From NCBI RefSeq assembly GCF_030419005.1, contig NZ_CP106951.1, positions 5,146,001 through 5,210,000 on the forward strand: DNA of 64,000 bases, written 5' to 3'. Source of the stretch: Eleftheria terrae. Lineage in GTDB: Bacteria; Pseudomonadota; Gammaproteobacteria; Burkholderiales; Burkholderiaceae_C. Within the stretch, counting starts at the first letter, position 1, and each line of letters opens with the position of its first letter. Positions 1 to 8,678 of this stretch are shown here, piece after piece. The position numbers and the translations under genes were made by a program. The notes beneath the pieces are model-generated. The model was not told the DNA's origin. It worked only from the letters and a program-made list of their open reading frames with translations, and searched no databases.

Positions 1-222
1 GCCAAGCGCATCGCCAAGGAATTGCGCGAGTGGGTGGGCAAGGAGATCGGCCCGATCGCCAAGCCCAAGGACATCCGCTTTGGCGACAACCTGCCCAAGA
101 CCCGTTCCGGCAAGATCATGCGCCGCCTGCTGCGCGCCATCGCCAAGGGCGAGGCGATCACGCAGGACACCTCGACCCTGGAGAACCCGGCCATCCTCGA
201 ACAGTTGTCGCAGACCAACTGA
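1..222 (+). CDS. acs: Acetyl-CoA synthetase, C-terminal end (5' truncated by window edge)
   Basis: This is the last 73 codons of an acyl/acetyl-CoA synthetase (AMP-forming), which activates acetate to acetyl-CoA via acetyl-AMP. The reading frame is open from base 1, so the start lies outside the window. The visible part is the small C-terminal domain. It contains [11 protein letters not shown], the conserved stretch whose lysine (codon 112-114) is the catalytic, reversibly acetylated lysine of this family. The protein ends [12 protein letters not shown], close to the usual Acs C-terminus. The specific substrate (acetate rather than propionate) cannot be proven from this fragment, but the tail is typical of Acs. 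The stop is followed by about 75 bases before pabB, with no clear terminator. Confidence 0.85.
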   Translation, partial: AKRIAKELREWVGKEIGPIAKPKDIRFGDNLPKTRSGKIMRRLLRAIAKGEAITQDTSTLENPAILEQLSQTN

Positions 223-297
223 CGCGAGGCGCCGGGGCGGCCGCCAGGCCGGCCCGGCGCGGGTTTAGACTTCGCCGCCAGACTCTGTACCGCGGCG

Positions 298-2058
298 ATG
301 TCGTTTCCCTCCGCATTCCCTGCTGTTTCCGCCCTTGTCGATTTCGCGTCGCCGCGCGGCGGCGAACCGCTGCGCCGCAGCTTTTCGCAGCCACGCGCGG
401 TGCTGCAGGCGTTGCGCCTGGACGAGGTGGCCGCTGTCATCGATGCGGCCTGGCAGCAATCGCTGCAGGGCAGCTGGTGTGTCGGCTATGTGCGCTACGA
501 GGCGGCACCGGCCTTCGAGCCGCGGGCCGAGGTGCATGCACCCGACGGCCCGCTGGCCTGGTTCGCGGTGTTCGATGCCGCCCAGGCGTGGACGGCACCG
601 CCCGATCCCCCAGAGAGCTACGCCCCCATGCAATGGCAGGACGGGATCGACGCACAGCGCTTCGCTGCCGACATCGATTGCATCCACCAGGCCATAGCCG
701 CTGGCGAGGTCTACCAGGTCAACCACACGACCCGGTTGCGCAGCGCCTTCGCCGGCTCACCGCGCGCCCTGTTCGACGCCTTGCGCCGCGCCCAGCCGCG
801 CGGCCTGCTGGCCTTGATCGAGACCGGCGACGGTCAGGTGCTGTCCTTGTCGCCCGAGCTCTTCTTCGACTGGCAGCCGCCCGGCCTCCTGTCGCGGCCG
901 ATGAAGGGCACCGCGCCGCGCGGCGGCACACCGGCCGAGGACGAGGCGGCCGCGCGCCACCTGGTCAGCTCCGAGAAGGAGCGTGCCGAGAACCTGATGA
1001 TCGTCGACCTCATCCGCAACGATCTCTCGCGCGTGGCCGAGCCGTTCAGCGTCCGGGTGCCGCGGCTCTTCCATACCGAGGCTTGGCCCACGCTGTGGCA
1101 GATGACCTCCGACGTGGAGGCCCGCACCCGCCCGGGCACCCGGCTGTCGGACGTGTTCCGTGCGCTGTTTCCCTGCGGCTCGGTCACCGGCGCACCGAAA
1201 CTGCGGGCCATGCACTGGATCCGCCAGCTCGAAGACGGCCCGCGGGGGGTTTACTGCGGCGCGGTCGGCGTGCTGCGGCCGGGTGGCGCAGCCACCTTCA
1301 ACGTGCCGATTCGCACGCTGGAGCTGCGGGCCGGCGGGCAGGCGGTGTGCGGCATCGGCAGCGGCATCACGGCCGACGCGCAAGCGGCGGCGGAGCGGCG
1401 CGAGTGGCAGGTCAAGCGCCGCTTCCTGGAGCGTGCGGCCCGGCCCTTCGAGTTGCTGGAGACGCTGCGGCTGCACGAGGGCCAGTGGCTGCGGGTCGGG
1501 CGCCACCTGCAGCGCCTCGAACGCGCCGCCGGCCATTTCGGGCACGCCTTCGAACGCGAGTCCGTCGAGCGGGCCCTGCGCGCCCTGGCTGCCACCCATG
1601 TGCGGGGCGACTGGCGCGTGCGGCTGCTGCTGCCGCCCGACGGCCGGGTGCGGCTGGAGGCCTTCGCGCTGGCGCCGACGCCGGCCGGCCAGAAGGTGCG
1701 TCTGGCCACCCGCGCCATCGATGCCGGCAGCGAATTCGTGCGCTTCAAGACCACTCGTCGCGATGCCTACGATGCTTTCGCGCCGGCCGAACCCGGCGTG
1801 TTCGACACCCTGCTGTGGAATGAGCAAGGCCAGCTCACCGAGTTCACCCGCGGCAACCTGGCGGTGCGCCTGGAGGGCCGCTGGCTGACGCCGGCGCTCG
1901 GCTGCGGGCTGCTCGACGGCGTGCTGCGCGCCGAGCTGCTCGAGCAGGGGCAGCTGGCCGAGGCCATCCTCGACATCGGCTGCCTCGAGCGTGCCGACGG
2001 CCTCGCCTTCTTCAACAGCCTCCGGGGGTGGGTGGAGGTGACACTGGAGCGCCCATGA
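298..2058 (+). CDS. pabB: Aminodeoxychorismate synthase component I fused to aminodeoxychorismate lyase (PabB-PabC)
   Basis: A 586-residue bifunctional enzyme of p-aminobenzoate (folate) synthesis. The N-terminal ~380 residues are a chorismate-binding PabB domain. It has the PMKGT motif with K203, the lysine that distinguishes PabB from TrpE-type enzymes, then SEKERAENLMIVDLIRND and FPCGSVTGAPK. The C-terminal ~200 residues are a PLP fold-type IV aminotransferase-like domain (PabC). A candidate PLP lysine K484 lies in FKTTRRDAYD, followed by TEFTRGNLAV and CGLLDGVLRAELL. The amide-transferring glutaminase PabA is not encoded nearby. The start is the first ATG of the conserved frame. The fusion is a known architecture in proteobacteria. 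The gene is convergent with the cytochrome c gene, and a hairpin terminator directly follows the stop. Confidence 0.92.
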   Translation: MSFPSAFPAVSALVDFASPRGGEPLRRSFSQPRAVLQALRLDEVAAVIDAAWQQSLQGSWCVGYVRYEAAPAFEPRAEVHAPDGPLAWFAVFDAAQAWTAPPDPPESYAPMQWQDGIDAQRFAADIDCIHQAIAAGEVYQVNHTTRLRSAFAGSPRALFDALRRAQPRGLLALIETGDGQVLSLSPELFFDWQPPGLLSRPMKGTAPRGGTPAEDEAAARHLVSSEKERAENLMIVDLIRNDLSRVAEPFSVRVPRLFHTEAWPTLWQMTSDVEARTRPGTRLSDVFRALFPCGSVTGAPKLRAMHWIRQLEDGPRGVYCGAVGVLRPGGAATFNVPIRTLELRAGGQAVCGIGSGITADAQAAAERREWQVKRRFLERAARPFELLETLRLHEGQWLRVGRHLQRLERAAGHFGHAFERESVERALRALAATHVRGDWRVRLLLPPDGRVRLEAFALAPTPAGQKVRLATRAIDAGSEFVRFKTTRRDAYDAFAPAEPGVFDTLLWNEQGQLTEFTRGNLAVRLEGRWLTPALGCGLLDGVLRAELLEQGQLAEAILDIGCLERADGLAFFNSLRGWVEVTLERP

Positions 2059-2062
2059 TGAA

Positions 2063-2096
2063 AAAACCCGCCAGGGCCGACAGCCGGGCGGGTTTT
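2063..2096. terminator. Bidirectional intrinsic terminator between pabB and cytochrome c gene
   Basis: AAAACCCGCC at 2063-2072 is perfectly complementary to GGCGGGTTTT at 2087-2096, with a 14-base loop. The A-run on one side and the T-run on the other let it work on both strands. It lies between two convergent genes. Confidence 0.85.
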
Positions 2097-2127
2097 GGAA
2101 GTCGCGGCCCGGGAGCGGGCGGGAGCG

Positions 2128-2439
2128 TCACTTGACGGACAACACCCACTGCACCAGTTGCTTGGCTTCGGCTTCGCTGACTTGCGCGTTGGCCGGCATC
2201 GGCACCGGGCCCCACACGCCGGCGCCACCCTTGATGACCTTCTGAGCCAGCTTGTCGGCCGCGTCCTTCTGGCCGGCGTACTTGGCCGCCACGTCCTTGA
2301 AGGACGGGCCCACCAGCTTCTTGTCGGTGGCGTGGCAGGCCATGCAGTTCTTCTGCTGGGCCAATTGCTGGCTGGCGAACGCGGGAGAGGCGGCGCAGGT
2401 CGCGCTCAGTGCGGCAACGAGAGCGAGGGCGTGTTTCAT
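2128..2439 (-). CDS. Small periplasmic class I cytochrome c (c-551/c-552 type)
   Basis: A 103-residue monohaem c-type cytochrome, probably a periplasmic electron carrier to a terminal oxidase or peroxidase. The start at 2439 is chosen because AAGGAAG sits just upstream and it leaves a clean signal peptide (MKHALALVAALSA...AFA, cleavage near residue 22). The haem-binding CMACH spans residues 32-36. The distal methionine lies in a PVPMPANAQVS segment near residue 80, as in cytochrome c-551. An in-frame start 15 codons upstream would spoil the signal peptide. The gene stands alone and diverges from the Trp-rich small protein gene. Confidence 0.88.
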   Translation of the reverse strand: MKHALALVAALSATCAASPAFASQQLAQQKNCMACHATDKKLVGPSFKDVAAKYAGQKDAADKLAQKVIKGGAGVWGPVPMPANAQVSEAEAKQLVQWVLSVK

Positions 2440-2551
2440 TGCTTCCTTTCGGTTCACGTGGGGTTTGGGATACATTTTGTTCAACGTATTCTATTCGGCG
2501 GGCTGAAACCTTTCCTTGAGGGAAAACAGTTCGCACCGTGGAGAAAAAGTC

Positions 2552-2794
2552 ATGTGGTTTGTCGGCTTGGGCCTGCTCTTCATCCTGATGAAGTGGGCCG
2601 AGTTCGGGCCGGTCGCGGCCTGGGAGTGGTGGTGGGTGCTGTCGCCCTTCCTGGCTGCCATCTTCTGGTGGATGTGGGCGGACGGCACCGGCTACACCAA
2701 GCGACGTGAGGTCGAGAAGATGGAGGCCCGCAAGGAGGAGCGCCGCAAGAAGAACCTGGCTGCGCTCGGCATGGAGCCGCGCAAGCGTCGCTGA
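2552..2794 (+). CDS. Small Trp-rich membrane protein (TIGR04438-like)
   Basis: An 80-residue protein with nine tryptophans in the first 42 residues (including WEWWW and FWWMW), forming two predicted membrane segments (about 2-18 and 27-43). A highly charged cytoplasmic-type tail follows (KRREVEKMEARKEERRKK). It resembles the conserved small Trp-rich protein family TIGR04438 of Burkholderiales, whose function is unknown. The start is the ATG preceded by GGAGAAAAAG; an in-frame upstream ATG at 2516 lacks a convincing ribosome site. It lies just before, and on the same strand as, the three-gene saccharopine-dehydrogenase/DUF4166/DCC cassette, but 150 bases separate them, so co-transcription is only possible. 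Confidence 0.75.
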   Translation: MWFVGLGLLFILMKWAEFGPVAAWEWWWVLSPFLAAIFWWMWADGTGYTKRREVEKMEARKEERRKKNLAALGMEPRKRR

Positions 2795-2944
2795 CATGCG
2801 GCGTGCGCCGGAGTGTGGCCGGCCGGTGCCGTGCTGTGGCGCGGGGCCGCCCGATCCAGGCGCTGGTTCCGGGCCGCGGGAGCGTGCGCAGCGGTGAGCA
2901 TGGCGGCTGCTTTGCCGCCGGTCCTGCCTCTCATTGTCCCAGGC

Positions 2945-4057
2945 ATGTCGGGTTTTCGTGTTCTCGTGATCGGCGGCTACGGCTTTTTCGGGCGCCGGCT
3001 GGTGGAGCGGCTGGGCCGTGATCCACGCTACGAAGTGGTGCTGGGTGGCCGTTCGCTGGAGCAGGCACGGTCCGCCGTCGCGGCCTTGCAGCCGGCCGCA
3101 CGCGCCCGGCTGGAGGCCACCAGGCTGGACGCCACGGCACCCGCATCGCTCGCGCAGGCGCTGCAGCAGTGGCAGCCGCAGCTGGTGGTGCACACCTCGG
3201 GGCCCTTCCAGGGCCAGGACTATCGGGTGGCGCAGGCCTGCATTGACGCTCGCACGCACTATGTCGACCTTGCCGACGGCCGCGAGTTCGTCTGCGGCAT
3301 TGGCGGGCTGGATGCCGCCGCATGTCGCCGTGGTGTGCTGGTGGCCAGCGGCGCCAGTTCGGTGCCGGCCCTCTCTGCCGCAGCGGCCGACCACCTGGCC
3401 GCCGGCTGGCAGCGGGTCGACCGCATCGACATCGGCATCAGTCCCGGCAACCGGACCGACCGCGGCCTGGCCACCGTGACCGCCATCCTGAGCTATTGCG
3501 GGCAGCCACTGCCCGGCCGCAGCGGGGCTGTCGGCTGGTCCGGCAGCTGGCGGCACCGCTATGCAGCGCCGGTCGGCGAGCGGCTGCTGTCGCCTTGCGA
3601 TGTGCCCGACCTCGCGCTGCTGCCGGCACGCTATCCCGGGCAGCCGGCGGTGCGTTTCGGCGCCGGGCTGGAGCTGCGCTGGATGCACCGCGGCATGAAC
3701 CTCATGGCGGCCCTCGCCCGGCGTGGCTGGGTGCGCGACTGGTCGGCGCATGCCCGGCTGCTGAAGGCGGTGGCCGACCGCGTGCGCCGCTTCGGTTCGG
3801 ATGCGGGAGCCATGCATGTGGAGGTGCAGGGCCTGGACGCCGCAGGGCGCCCGGCTCGCCGGCAATGGGAATTGCTGGCCACCGCGGGCGACGGACCCTC
3901 GGTGCCGACACTCGCGGCGGCGGCGCTGGCCCGCCGGCTGGCCGGCGGTGACCTGGTCCACCGAGGTGCGCTGCCCTGTCTGGGCCTGCTCACGCTGGAC
4001 GATGTCGCCGCGCAGGCGCAGGGACTGCAGATTGTGATGAAGGAGATCGAGCCATGA
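2945..4057 (+). CDS. Saccharopine dehydrogenase-like NAD(P)-binding oxidoreductase
   Basis: A 370-residue protein starting with a Rossmann motif (FRVLVIGGYGFFGRRLVERL, GxxGxxG at residues 10-16), typical of the saccharopine dehydrogenase/trans-acting enoyl reductase superfamily. The ATG at 2945 is preferred because it puts the nucleotide-binding strand at the N-terminus; in-frame starts at 2900 or 2813 would add an unconserved Arg/Ala-rich extension. The substrate cannot be read from sequence. It overlaps the DUF4166 gene by ATGA, so the two are translationally coupled. Proteins pairing or fusing these two domains are known in other bacteria but uncharacterised. A lysine-pathway role is unlikely, because no other lysine genes are nearby. 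Confidence 0.8.
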   Translation: MSGFRVLVIGGYGFFGRRLVERLGRDPRYEVVLGGRSLEQARSAVAALQPAARARLEATRLDATAPASLAQALQQWQPQLVVHTSGPFQGQDYRVAQACIDARTHYVDLADGREFVCGIGGLDAAACRRGVLVASGASSVPALSAAAADHLAAGWQRVDRIDIGISPGNRTDRGLATVTAILSYCGQPLPGRSGAVGWSGSWRHRYAAPVGERLLSPCDVPDLALLPARYPGQPAVRFGAGLELRWMHRGMNLMAALARRGWVRDWSAHARLLKAVADRVRRFGSDAGAMHVEVQGLDAAGRPARRQWELLATAGDGPSVPTLAAAALARRLAGGDLVHRGALPCLGLLTLDDVAAQAQGLQIVMKEIEP

Positions 4058-4674
4058 GGCCCGCAAGGCAGCACGGTGCTTCGGAAACGCCGGCAGGCGC
4101 CACGCGGCAAGCAGTGGCGGCGCCAGTGCCGTCCATGTACGAGTCGGTGATGGGGGAGGCGTATGGTCGGCTGGCGCCTGCCGTGCAAGACTTTCATCGG
4201 CTGGCCGGCCGCCTGGCGCTGCGCGGCGAGGTCGTCGTGCAGGCACCGGCCGGCTGGCTTGCCCGCCTGCTGGCCTGGGCGCTGCGGGCGCCGTTGCGGG
4301 CCAGTGCCGGGCCGATCCGCTTCGCGCTGGACGCGCGGCCGGCGCTGGAGGTGTGGACCCGCCACTTTCCACTCAGCACCATGTCCTCCTGCCTGCAGTT
4401 GCGCGGCCGCCGGCTGGTGGAGCGCCTCGGCGCCGCCGAGCTGGTGTTCGAGCTGCGCGAGCGCGAGGGCCGTCTTGAAATGGTCTTGCAAGGCCTGCGC
4501 TTCCTCGGCATTCCCTGCCCACGCTGGCTGATGCCCGAGGTGCGCGCGGTGGAGAGCGGCGCGGGGCGGCGGCTGCACTTCGATGTCGGCGCCTGGGTGC
4601 CAGGATGCGGGCAGGTCGCGCGCTACCAGGGCCACCTCGACCTGGACAGCTGCGAATGGGAGCGGCAGGGATGA
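4054..4674 (+). CDS. DUF4166 domain protein
   Basis: A 206-residue protein of unknown function matching the DUF4166 pattern, with SMYESVMGEAYGRLAPAVQDFHRL near residues 27-50 and a beta-rich C-terminal half. It has no signal peptide or clear membrane segment. It starts within the stop of the preceding oxidoreductase gene (ATGA, 4054-4057). Its own stop overlaps the start of the next gene (ATGA, 4671-4674), so the three proteins are made from one coupled message. DUF4166 is often found next to or fused with SDR/saccharopine-dehydrogenase-like enzymes, so a shared pathway is a fair inference; the reaction is unknown. Confidence 0.78.
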   Translation: MRPARQHGASETPAGATRQAVAAPVPSMYESVMGEAYGRLAPAVQDFHRLAGRLALRGEVVVQAPAGWLARLLAWALRAPLRASAGPIRFALDARPALEVWTRHFPLSTMSSCLQLRGRRLVERLGAAELVFELREREGRLEMVLQGLRFLGIPCPRWLMPEVRAVESGAGRRLHFDVGAWVPGCGQVARYQGHLDLDSCEWERQG

Positions 4675-5060
4675 TCGTGGTGTTCGACGCGCAGTGCCTG
4701 TTGTGCAGCCGCTGGGTGCAGTTCCTTCTGCAACACGACCGGCAGGGCCGGATCCGCTTCGCGTCGATGCAGGGAGCCACCGGCCGCGCGCTGCTGCAGG
4801 CCGCCGGCCTGCCACTGCAGGGCCTGGAAACGCTGCTGGTGCTGGACGGCGGCCGTTCCTGGCAGCACACCGCCGCCATCCTGCGAGTGCTGCACACACT
4901 TGGTGGTGCGTGGCGCCTGGCCTGGCTGGCCTGGCTGGTGCCGGCCCCGTTGCGCGACCGGCTCTACCGCTGGGTGGCTCGCCATCGCTATCGCCTGTTC
5001 GGCCGCAGCGAGGCCTGCCTGATGCCGACGCCGGAGCAGGCGGCCCGCTTCCTCGACTGA
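4671..5060 (+). CDS. DCC-family thiol-disulfide oxidoreductase-like protein (YuxK/DUF393)
   Basis: A 129-residue protein with the DCC-family signature at its N-terminus: VVFDAQCLLCSRWVQFLL, with the CxxC pair C9/C12. The family is predicted to have a thioredoxin-like fold, but its substrates are undefined. The start codon overlaps the stop of the DUF4166 gene, which fixes the start against an in-frame ATG at 4605. The middle (residues ~77-105) is hydrophobic and Trp/Leu-rich. This is the last gene of the coupled cassette. It converges on ilvD with a 44-base gap and no obvious T-rich terminator. Confidence 0.8.
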   Translation: MIVVFDAQCLLCSRWVQFLLQHDRQGRIRFASMQGATGRALLQAAGLPLQGLETLLVLDGGRSWQHTAAILRVLHTLGGAWRLAWLAWLVPAPLRDRLYRWVARHRYRLFGRSEACLMPTPEQAARFLD

Positions 5061-5104
5061 GGGGCAGCGCCCGGAGCGCGGCCGGCGCCCCGGGGCCGCC
5101 GGGT

Positions 5105-6787
5105 TCACTCGAACTTGTCGAGCACCGCGCCCGAGCTGGCGCTCGACGCATTGCGCGCGAACTTCGCCAGCACGCCGCGGGTGTAGCGCGGCAGCGGCGC
5201 CTTCCAGGCGGCGCGGCGACGTGCCAGTTCCTCGTCGGACACGTTGAGCTGCAGCAGCAGCTGGTGCGCGTCGATGGTGATGGAGTCCCCCTCCTGCACC
5301 AGGGCGATGGTGCCGCCCGCCGCCGCTTCCGGCGCCACATGCCCCACCACCATGCCCCAGGTGCCGCCGGAGAAGCGACCATCGGTGATCAGGCCGACCG
5401 ACTCGCCCAGCCCCTGGCCGATCAGCGCGCCGGTGGGCGCCAGCATCTCCGGCATGCCGGGGCCACCCTTGGGGCCCAGGTAGCGCAGCACCATCACGTC
5501 GCCGGCCTGGATCTGCTTGGCCATGATGGCGGCCAGGGCCGACTGCTCATCGTCGAAGACCCGTGCCGGGCCGGTGATCACCGGGTTCTTCAAGCCGGTG
5601 ATCTTGGCCACCGCGCCCTCGGTGGCGAGGTTGCCGCGCAGGATGGCCAGGTGGCCTTCGGGATAGAGCGCCTGCGAGATGGGCCGAATGACATCCTGGT
5701 CCGCGCGCGGCTCGTCCGGCACGTCGGCCAGGTTCTCCGCCACCGTCTTGCCGGTGATGGTGATGCAGTCGCCATGCAGGAGCCCGGCCTTCAGCAGCAC
5801 CTTCATCACCTGGGGAATGCCACCGGCCCGGTGCAGGTCGACCGCCAGGTACTTGCCGGACGGCTTCAGGTCGCACAGCACCGGCACCTTCTTGCGCATG
5901 CGCTCGAAGTCGTCGATGGTCCACTCCACCTCCGCGGCATGTGCGATGGCCAGGAAGTGCAGCACTGCGTTGGTGGAGCCGCCCGTGGCCAGGATCACCG
6001 CCACCGCGTTCTCGATGGCCTTGCGGGTGACGATGTCGCGCGGCTTGAGGTCCTGCCGCACGGCCTCCACCAGCACGCGGGCCGATTCCTTCGCCGAGTT
6101 GGCCTTTTCCTCGTGCGGGTTGGCCATGGTGGAGGAGTAGGGCAGGCTCATGCCCAGCGCCTCGAAGGCCGAGCTCATCGTGTTGGCGGTGTACATGCCG
6201 CCGCAGGAGCCGCTGCCGGGGATGGCGCGGCGCTCGATCTCGCAGAAGTCTTCCTCGCTCATCTTGCCGGCCGAGAACTGGCCGACCGCCTCGAAGACGC
6301 TGACGATGTTCAGGTCCTGGCCCTTGTAGTGGCCCGGCAGGATGGTGCCACCGTAGACGTAGATGGCCGGCACGTTGGCGCGCAGGATGCCCATCAGCCC
6401 GCCCGGCATGTTCTTGTCGCAGCCGCCGACCACCAGCACGCCGTCCATCCACTGGCCCTGCACGCAGGTCTCGATGCAGTCGGAGATCACCTCGCGCGAG
6501 ACCAGCGAGTACTTCATGCCTTCCGTGCCCATCGCCATGCCGTCGCTGATGGTCGGCGTGCCGAAGATCTGCGCGTTGCCGCCGGCCTCCTCGATGCCGG
6601 CCACCGCCGCGTCGGCCAGCCGCTGCAGGCCCGAGTTGCAGGGCGTGATGGTCGAGTGGCCGTTGGCCACGCCGATCATCGGCTTGCGAAAGTCCTCGGC
6701 CTGGTAGCCGAGCGCGTAGTACATCGAGCGGTTGGGCGCGCGCGCCACGCCCTCGGTGATGTTCTTGGAGCGGCGGTTGATGCTCAT
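5105..6787 (-). CDS. ilvD: Dihydroxy-acid dehydratase
   Basis: A 560-residue IlvD/Edd-family enzyme that dehydrates 2,3-dihydroxy-isovalerate and 2,3-dihydroxy-3-methylvalerate in valine, isoleucine and pantothenate synthesis. Three cysteines expected to ligate the Fe-S cluster are present: C50 (STITPCNSG), C123 (GGCDKNMPG) and C195 ([14 protein letters not shown]). Full length matches the family. GAGGA lies five bases before the ATG at 6787. It diverges from a LysR-type regulator across a 118-base region with a symmetrical AT-rich operator candidate, suggesting LysR control. The best alternative, phosphogluconate dehydratase Edd, is less likely given length and the N-terminal [10 protein letters not shown]. 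Confidence 0.95.
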   Translation of the reverse strand: MSINRRSKNITEGVARAPNRSMYYALGYQAEDFRKPMIGVANGHSTITPCNSGLQRLADAAVAGIEEAGGNAQIFGTPTISDGMAMGTEGMKYSLVSREVISDCIETCVQGQWMDGVLVVGGCDKNMPGGLMGILRANVPAIYVYGGTILPGHYKGQDLNIVSVFEAVGQFSAGKMSEEDFCEIERRAIPGSGSCGGMYTANTMSSAFEALGMSLPYSSTMANPHEEKANSAKESARVLVEAVRQDLKPRDIVTRKAIENAVAVILATGGSTNAVLHFLAIAHAAEVEWTIDDFERMRKKVPVLCDLKPSGKYLAVDLHRAGGIPQVMKVLLKAGLLHGDCITITGKTVAENLADVPDEPRADQDVIRPISQALYPEGHLAILRGNLATEGAVAKITGLKNPVITGPARVFDDEQSALAAIMAKQIQAGDVMVLRYLGPKGGPGMPEMLAPTGALIGQGLGESVGLITDGRFSGGTWGMVVGHVAPEAAAGGTIALVQEGDSITIDAHQLLLQLNVSDEELARRRAAWKAPLPRYTRGVLAKFARNASSASSGAVLDKFE

Positions 6788-6856
6788 GGCGTCCTCTTCG
6801 GGGATTCGTGGGGGTCTGGAGCCCCACAGTATGCGGCGACGGTTCTCTCTGCTCCA

Positions 6857-6893
6857 ATATATCTTTCAGCTGTGATTGATTCATCGGATATAT
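6857..6893. promoter_or_regulatory. Candidate LysR operator between ilvD and the LysR gene
   Basis: A perfect 7-bp inverted repeat, ATATATC (6857-6863) and GATATAT (6887-6893), has arms 23 bases apart and sits in the ilvD/LysR divergent promoter region. It ends 12 bases before the LysR GTG. The symmetry and position are those expected of a LysR-type binding region; binding itself is inferred. Confidence 0.5.
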
Positions 6894-6905
6894 GAAAGGG
6901 CGCCC

Positions 6906-7799
6906 GTGGAACTGAGGCAGCTCAGGCAATTCGTTGCGGTGGCCGAGGAACTGCACTTCGGCCGCGCCGCTGCCCGCCTTCACATGACGCAGCCGCCCCT
7001 GACCATGGCCATCCGCCAGCTCGAGGCCTTGCTGGGCGTGGAGCTGTTCCGGCGCACCCGCCGCTCGGTCGCACTGAGTGCGGCCGGGGCGGTGCTGCTG
7101 CCCGAGGCGCGGCGACTGCTGGCTGACGCCGATCGGCTGGGGCCGCTGGCGCGTGCCGCCGCGCAGGGCGGGCTGGGCCGGCTGCGGCTGGCCTTTGTGT
7201 CCACCATCGGCTACGGCCCGCTGCCGCACTGGCTCAAAAGCTTCCGGGAGGCCTGGCCCGGCGTCGAGCTCGCCCTTCAGGAGGCGACGCTGGATGTGCA
7301 GCTGGCCGCCTTCGCGGCCGGCGAGATCGACGCCGGCTTCGTGCTGCATGCGCCGGGGGCCAGCGGCGTGGCCGGCTTCGAGTCGCAGGTGGTGTTGCGC
7401 GAGCCGCTCGTGCTGGCCCTGCCAAGCGACCATGTGCTGGCCGAAGGCGAGGCACCGGCGCTGTCTGCGGTGCTGGCGGAACCGCTGGTGATCTTCCCGC
7501 GCGGCATCGCGCCCTCCCTTTATGATGCGGTGCTTTCGCTGTACAGCGCCCATCAATGGGCGCCGCACATCGGCCAGGAAGCGAACCAGATGCAAACCAT
7601 CGTCAACCTCGTGTCGGCCGGCATGGGGGTGGCGTGGGTGCCGGCCTCGGTGACCCGGTTGCAGCGCCCCGGAGTGGTCTATCGTCCGCTGCCGACGAGC
7701 GGCCTGGCCTGTGAAACCAGCCTGCTCTGGGCGCCGCAGCACCATCCGGTGGTGGATCGCTTCGTCGACCATGTGCAGGCGCAGATCGTCGCGCCATGA
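6906..7799 (+). CDS. LysR-family transcriptional regulator, divergent from ilvD
   Basis: A 297-residue LysR-type regulator. The winged helix-turn-helix occupies residues 1-60 ([35 protein letters not shown]). The C-terminal effector-binding domain covers about 90-295. The GTG at 6906 is taken as the start, because it gives the canonical N-terminus VELRQLRQF and has AAAGGG upstream. The nearby ATG at 6892 is out of frame, and an in-frame ATG at 6876 would overlap the operator. Divergence from ilvD suggests control of ilvD and itself. The inducer is unknown; the domain resembles regulators of aromatic or branched-chain metabolism. Confidence 0.88.
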   Translation: MELRQLRQFVAVAEELHFGRAAARLHMTQPPLTMAIRQLEALLGVELFRRTRRSVALSAAGAVLLPEARRLLADADRLGPLARAAAQGGLGRLRLAFVSTIGYGPLPHWLKSFREAWPGVELALQEATLDVQLAAFAAGEIDAGFVLHAPGASGVAGFESQVVLREPLVLALPSDHVLAEGEAPALSAVLAEPLVIFPRGIAPSLYDAVLSLYSAHQWAPHIGQEANQMQTIVNLVSAGMGVAWVPASVTRLQRPGVVYRPLPTSGLACETSLLWAPQHHPVVDRFVDHVQAQIVAP

Positions 7800-7821
7800 G
7801 CCCAACCACAAGGACCCGCTG

Positions 7822-8619
7822 ATGCTGGTGCATCCCCAGTTCGACCCCATCGCCGTCAAGCTCGGCCCGCTCGCCATCCACTGGTACGGCCTGACCTACC
7901 TCGTTGCCTTCGGGCTCTTCCTGTGGCTCGGTTCGCTGCGTGTCAAGCAGCCGCAATGGGCGCAGGCCGGCTGGAGCCGCCGCGACATCGAAGACCTGCT
8001 GTTCTACGGTGTGCTCGGCGTCGTGCTGGGCGGGCGGCTGGGTTACGTGCTCTTCTACAAGCCGGTGTTCTACCTGACGCAGCCACTGGAAATCTTCAAG
8101 GTGTGGGAGGGCGGCATGGCCTTCCACGGCGGCCTGCTGGGCGTGCTGGTGGCGATGGCGGTGTTCGCCCGCACGCGCCAGCGCCGCTTCTTCGAAGTGA
8201 CCGACCTGATCGCGCCTTGCGTGCCGACCGGCCTCGCCTCGGGTCGCATCGGCAACTTCATCAACGGGGAGCTGTGGGGCCGGCCGGCCGACCCGGACCT
8301 GCCGTGGGCCATGGTCTTCCCCCAGTCGGGCACCAACGATCCCCGCCATCCCTCGCCGCTGTACCAATTCGGCATGGAAGGCCTGTTGCTTTTTGTCCTG
8401 TTGTGGCTCTATGCCCGCAAGCCGCGCGCTACTGGCCAGGTCTCCGGCGCCTTCCTGTTTGGCTACGGCACCTTCCGCTTCATCGCCGAGTACTTCCGCG
8501 AGCCCGACCGTTTCCTCAACCTGCTTGCACTGGGATTGAGCATGGGCCAATGGCTGAGCGTGCCGATGATGCTTGCTGGTGCACTGATCTGGTGGTGGGC
8601 CGGCCGCCGGGCGCGCTGA
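7822..8619 (+). CDS. lgt: Prolipoprotein diacylglyceryl transferase
   Basis: A 265-residue polytopic inner-membrane enzyme that transfers diacylglycerol from phosphatidylglycerol to the lipobox cysteine of prolipoproteins. About seven hydrophobic segments are visible. Family hallmarks are [12 protein letters not shown] near the N-terminus, the HGGLLGVL stretch, and the Lgt signature [14 protein letters not shown]. The ATG at 7822 opens [12 protein letters not shown], the usual Lgt start; upstream in-frame codons belong to sequence overlapping the LysR gene. The stop of the LysR gene lies 22 bases upstream, so the two may share a transcript. Lgt substrates in this window include the DUF2846 lipoprotein. 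Confidence 0.95.
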   Translation: MLVHPQFDPIAVKLGPLAIHWYGLTYLVAFGLFLWLGSLRVKQPQWAQAGWSRRDIEDLLFYGVLGVVLGGRLGYVLFYKPVFYLTQPLEIFKVWEGGMAFHGGLLGVLVAMAVFARTRQRRFFEVTDLIAPCVPTGLASGRIGNFINGELWGRPADPDLPWAMVFPQSGTNDPRHPSPLYQFGMEGLLLFVLLWLYARKPRATGQVSGAFLFGYGTFRFIAEYFREPDRFLNLLALGLSMGQWLSVPMMLAGALIWWWAGRRAR

Positions 8620-8625
8620 CGCCCC

Positions 8626-8664
8626 AAAAAAAACGGTCTTTGCCACGCGAAGGTGCGAAGACCG
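8626..8664 (-). terminator. Intrinsic terminator on the minus strand downstream of the folded element
   Basis: On the minus strand, CGGTCTT (8664-8658) pairs with AAGACCG (8640-8634) and is followed at once by eight T residues (8633-8626). This is a textbook rho-independent terminator. The only transcripts it can end come from the minus strand, that is, the folded element at 8679-8906 and possibly the lipoprotein gene. Confidence 0.85.
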
Positions 8665-8678
8665 AGAAGGGCCGGAGC

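Noticed and set aside
30..1823. A 597-codon plus-strand frame overlapping acs and pabB
   Set aside because: It is Arg/Ala/Pro-rich with no family features and lies in a different frame from two recognised enzymes.
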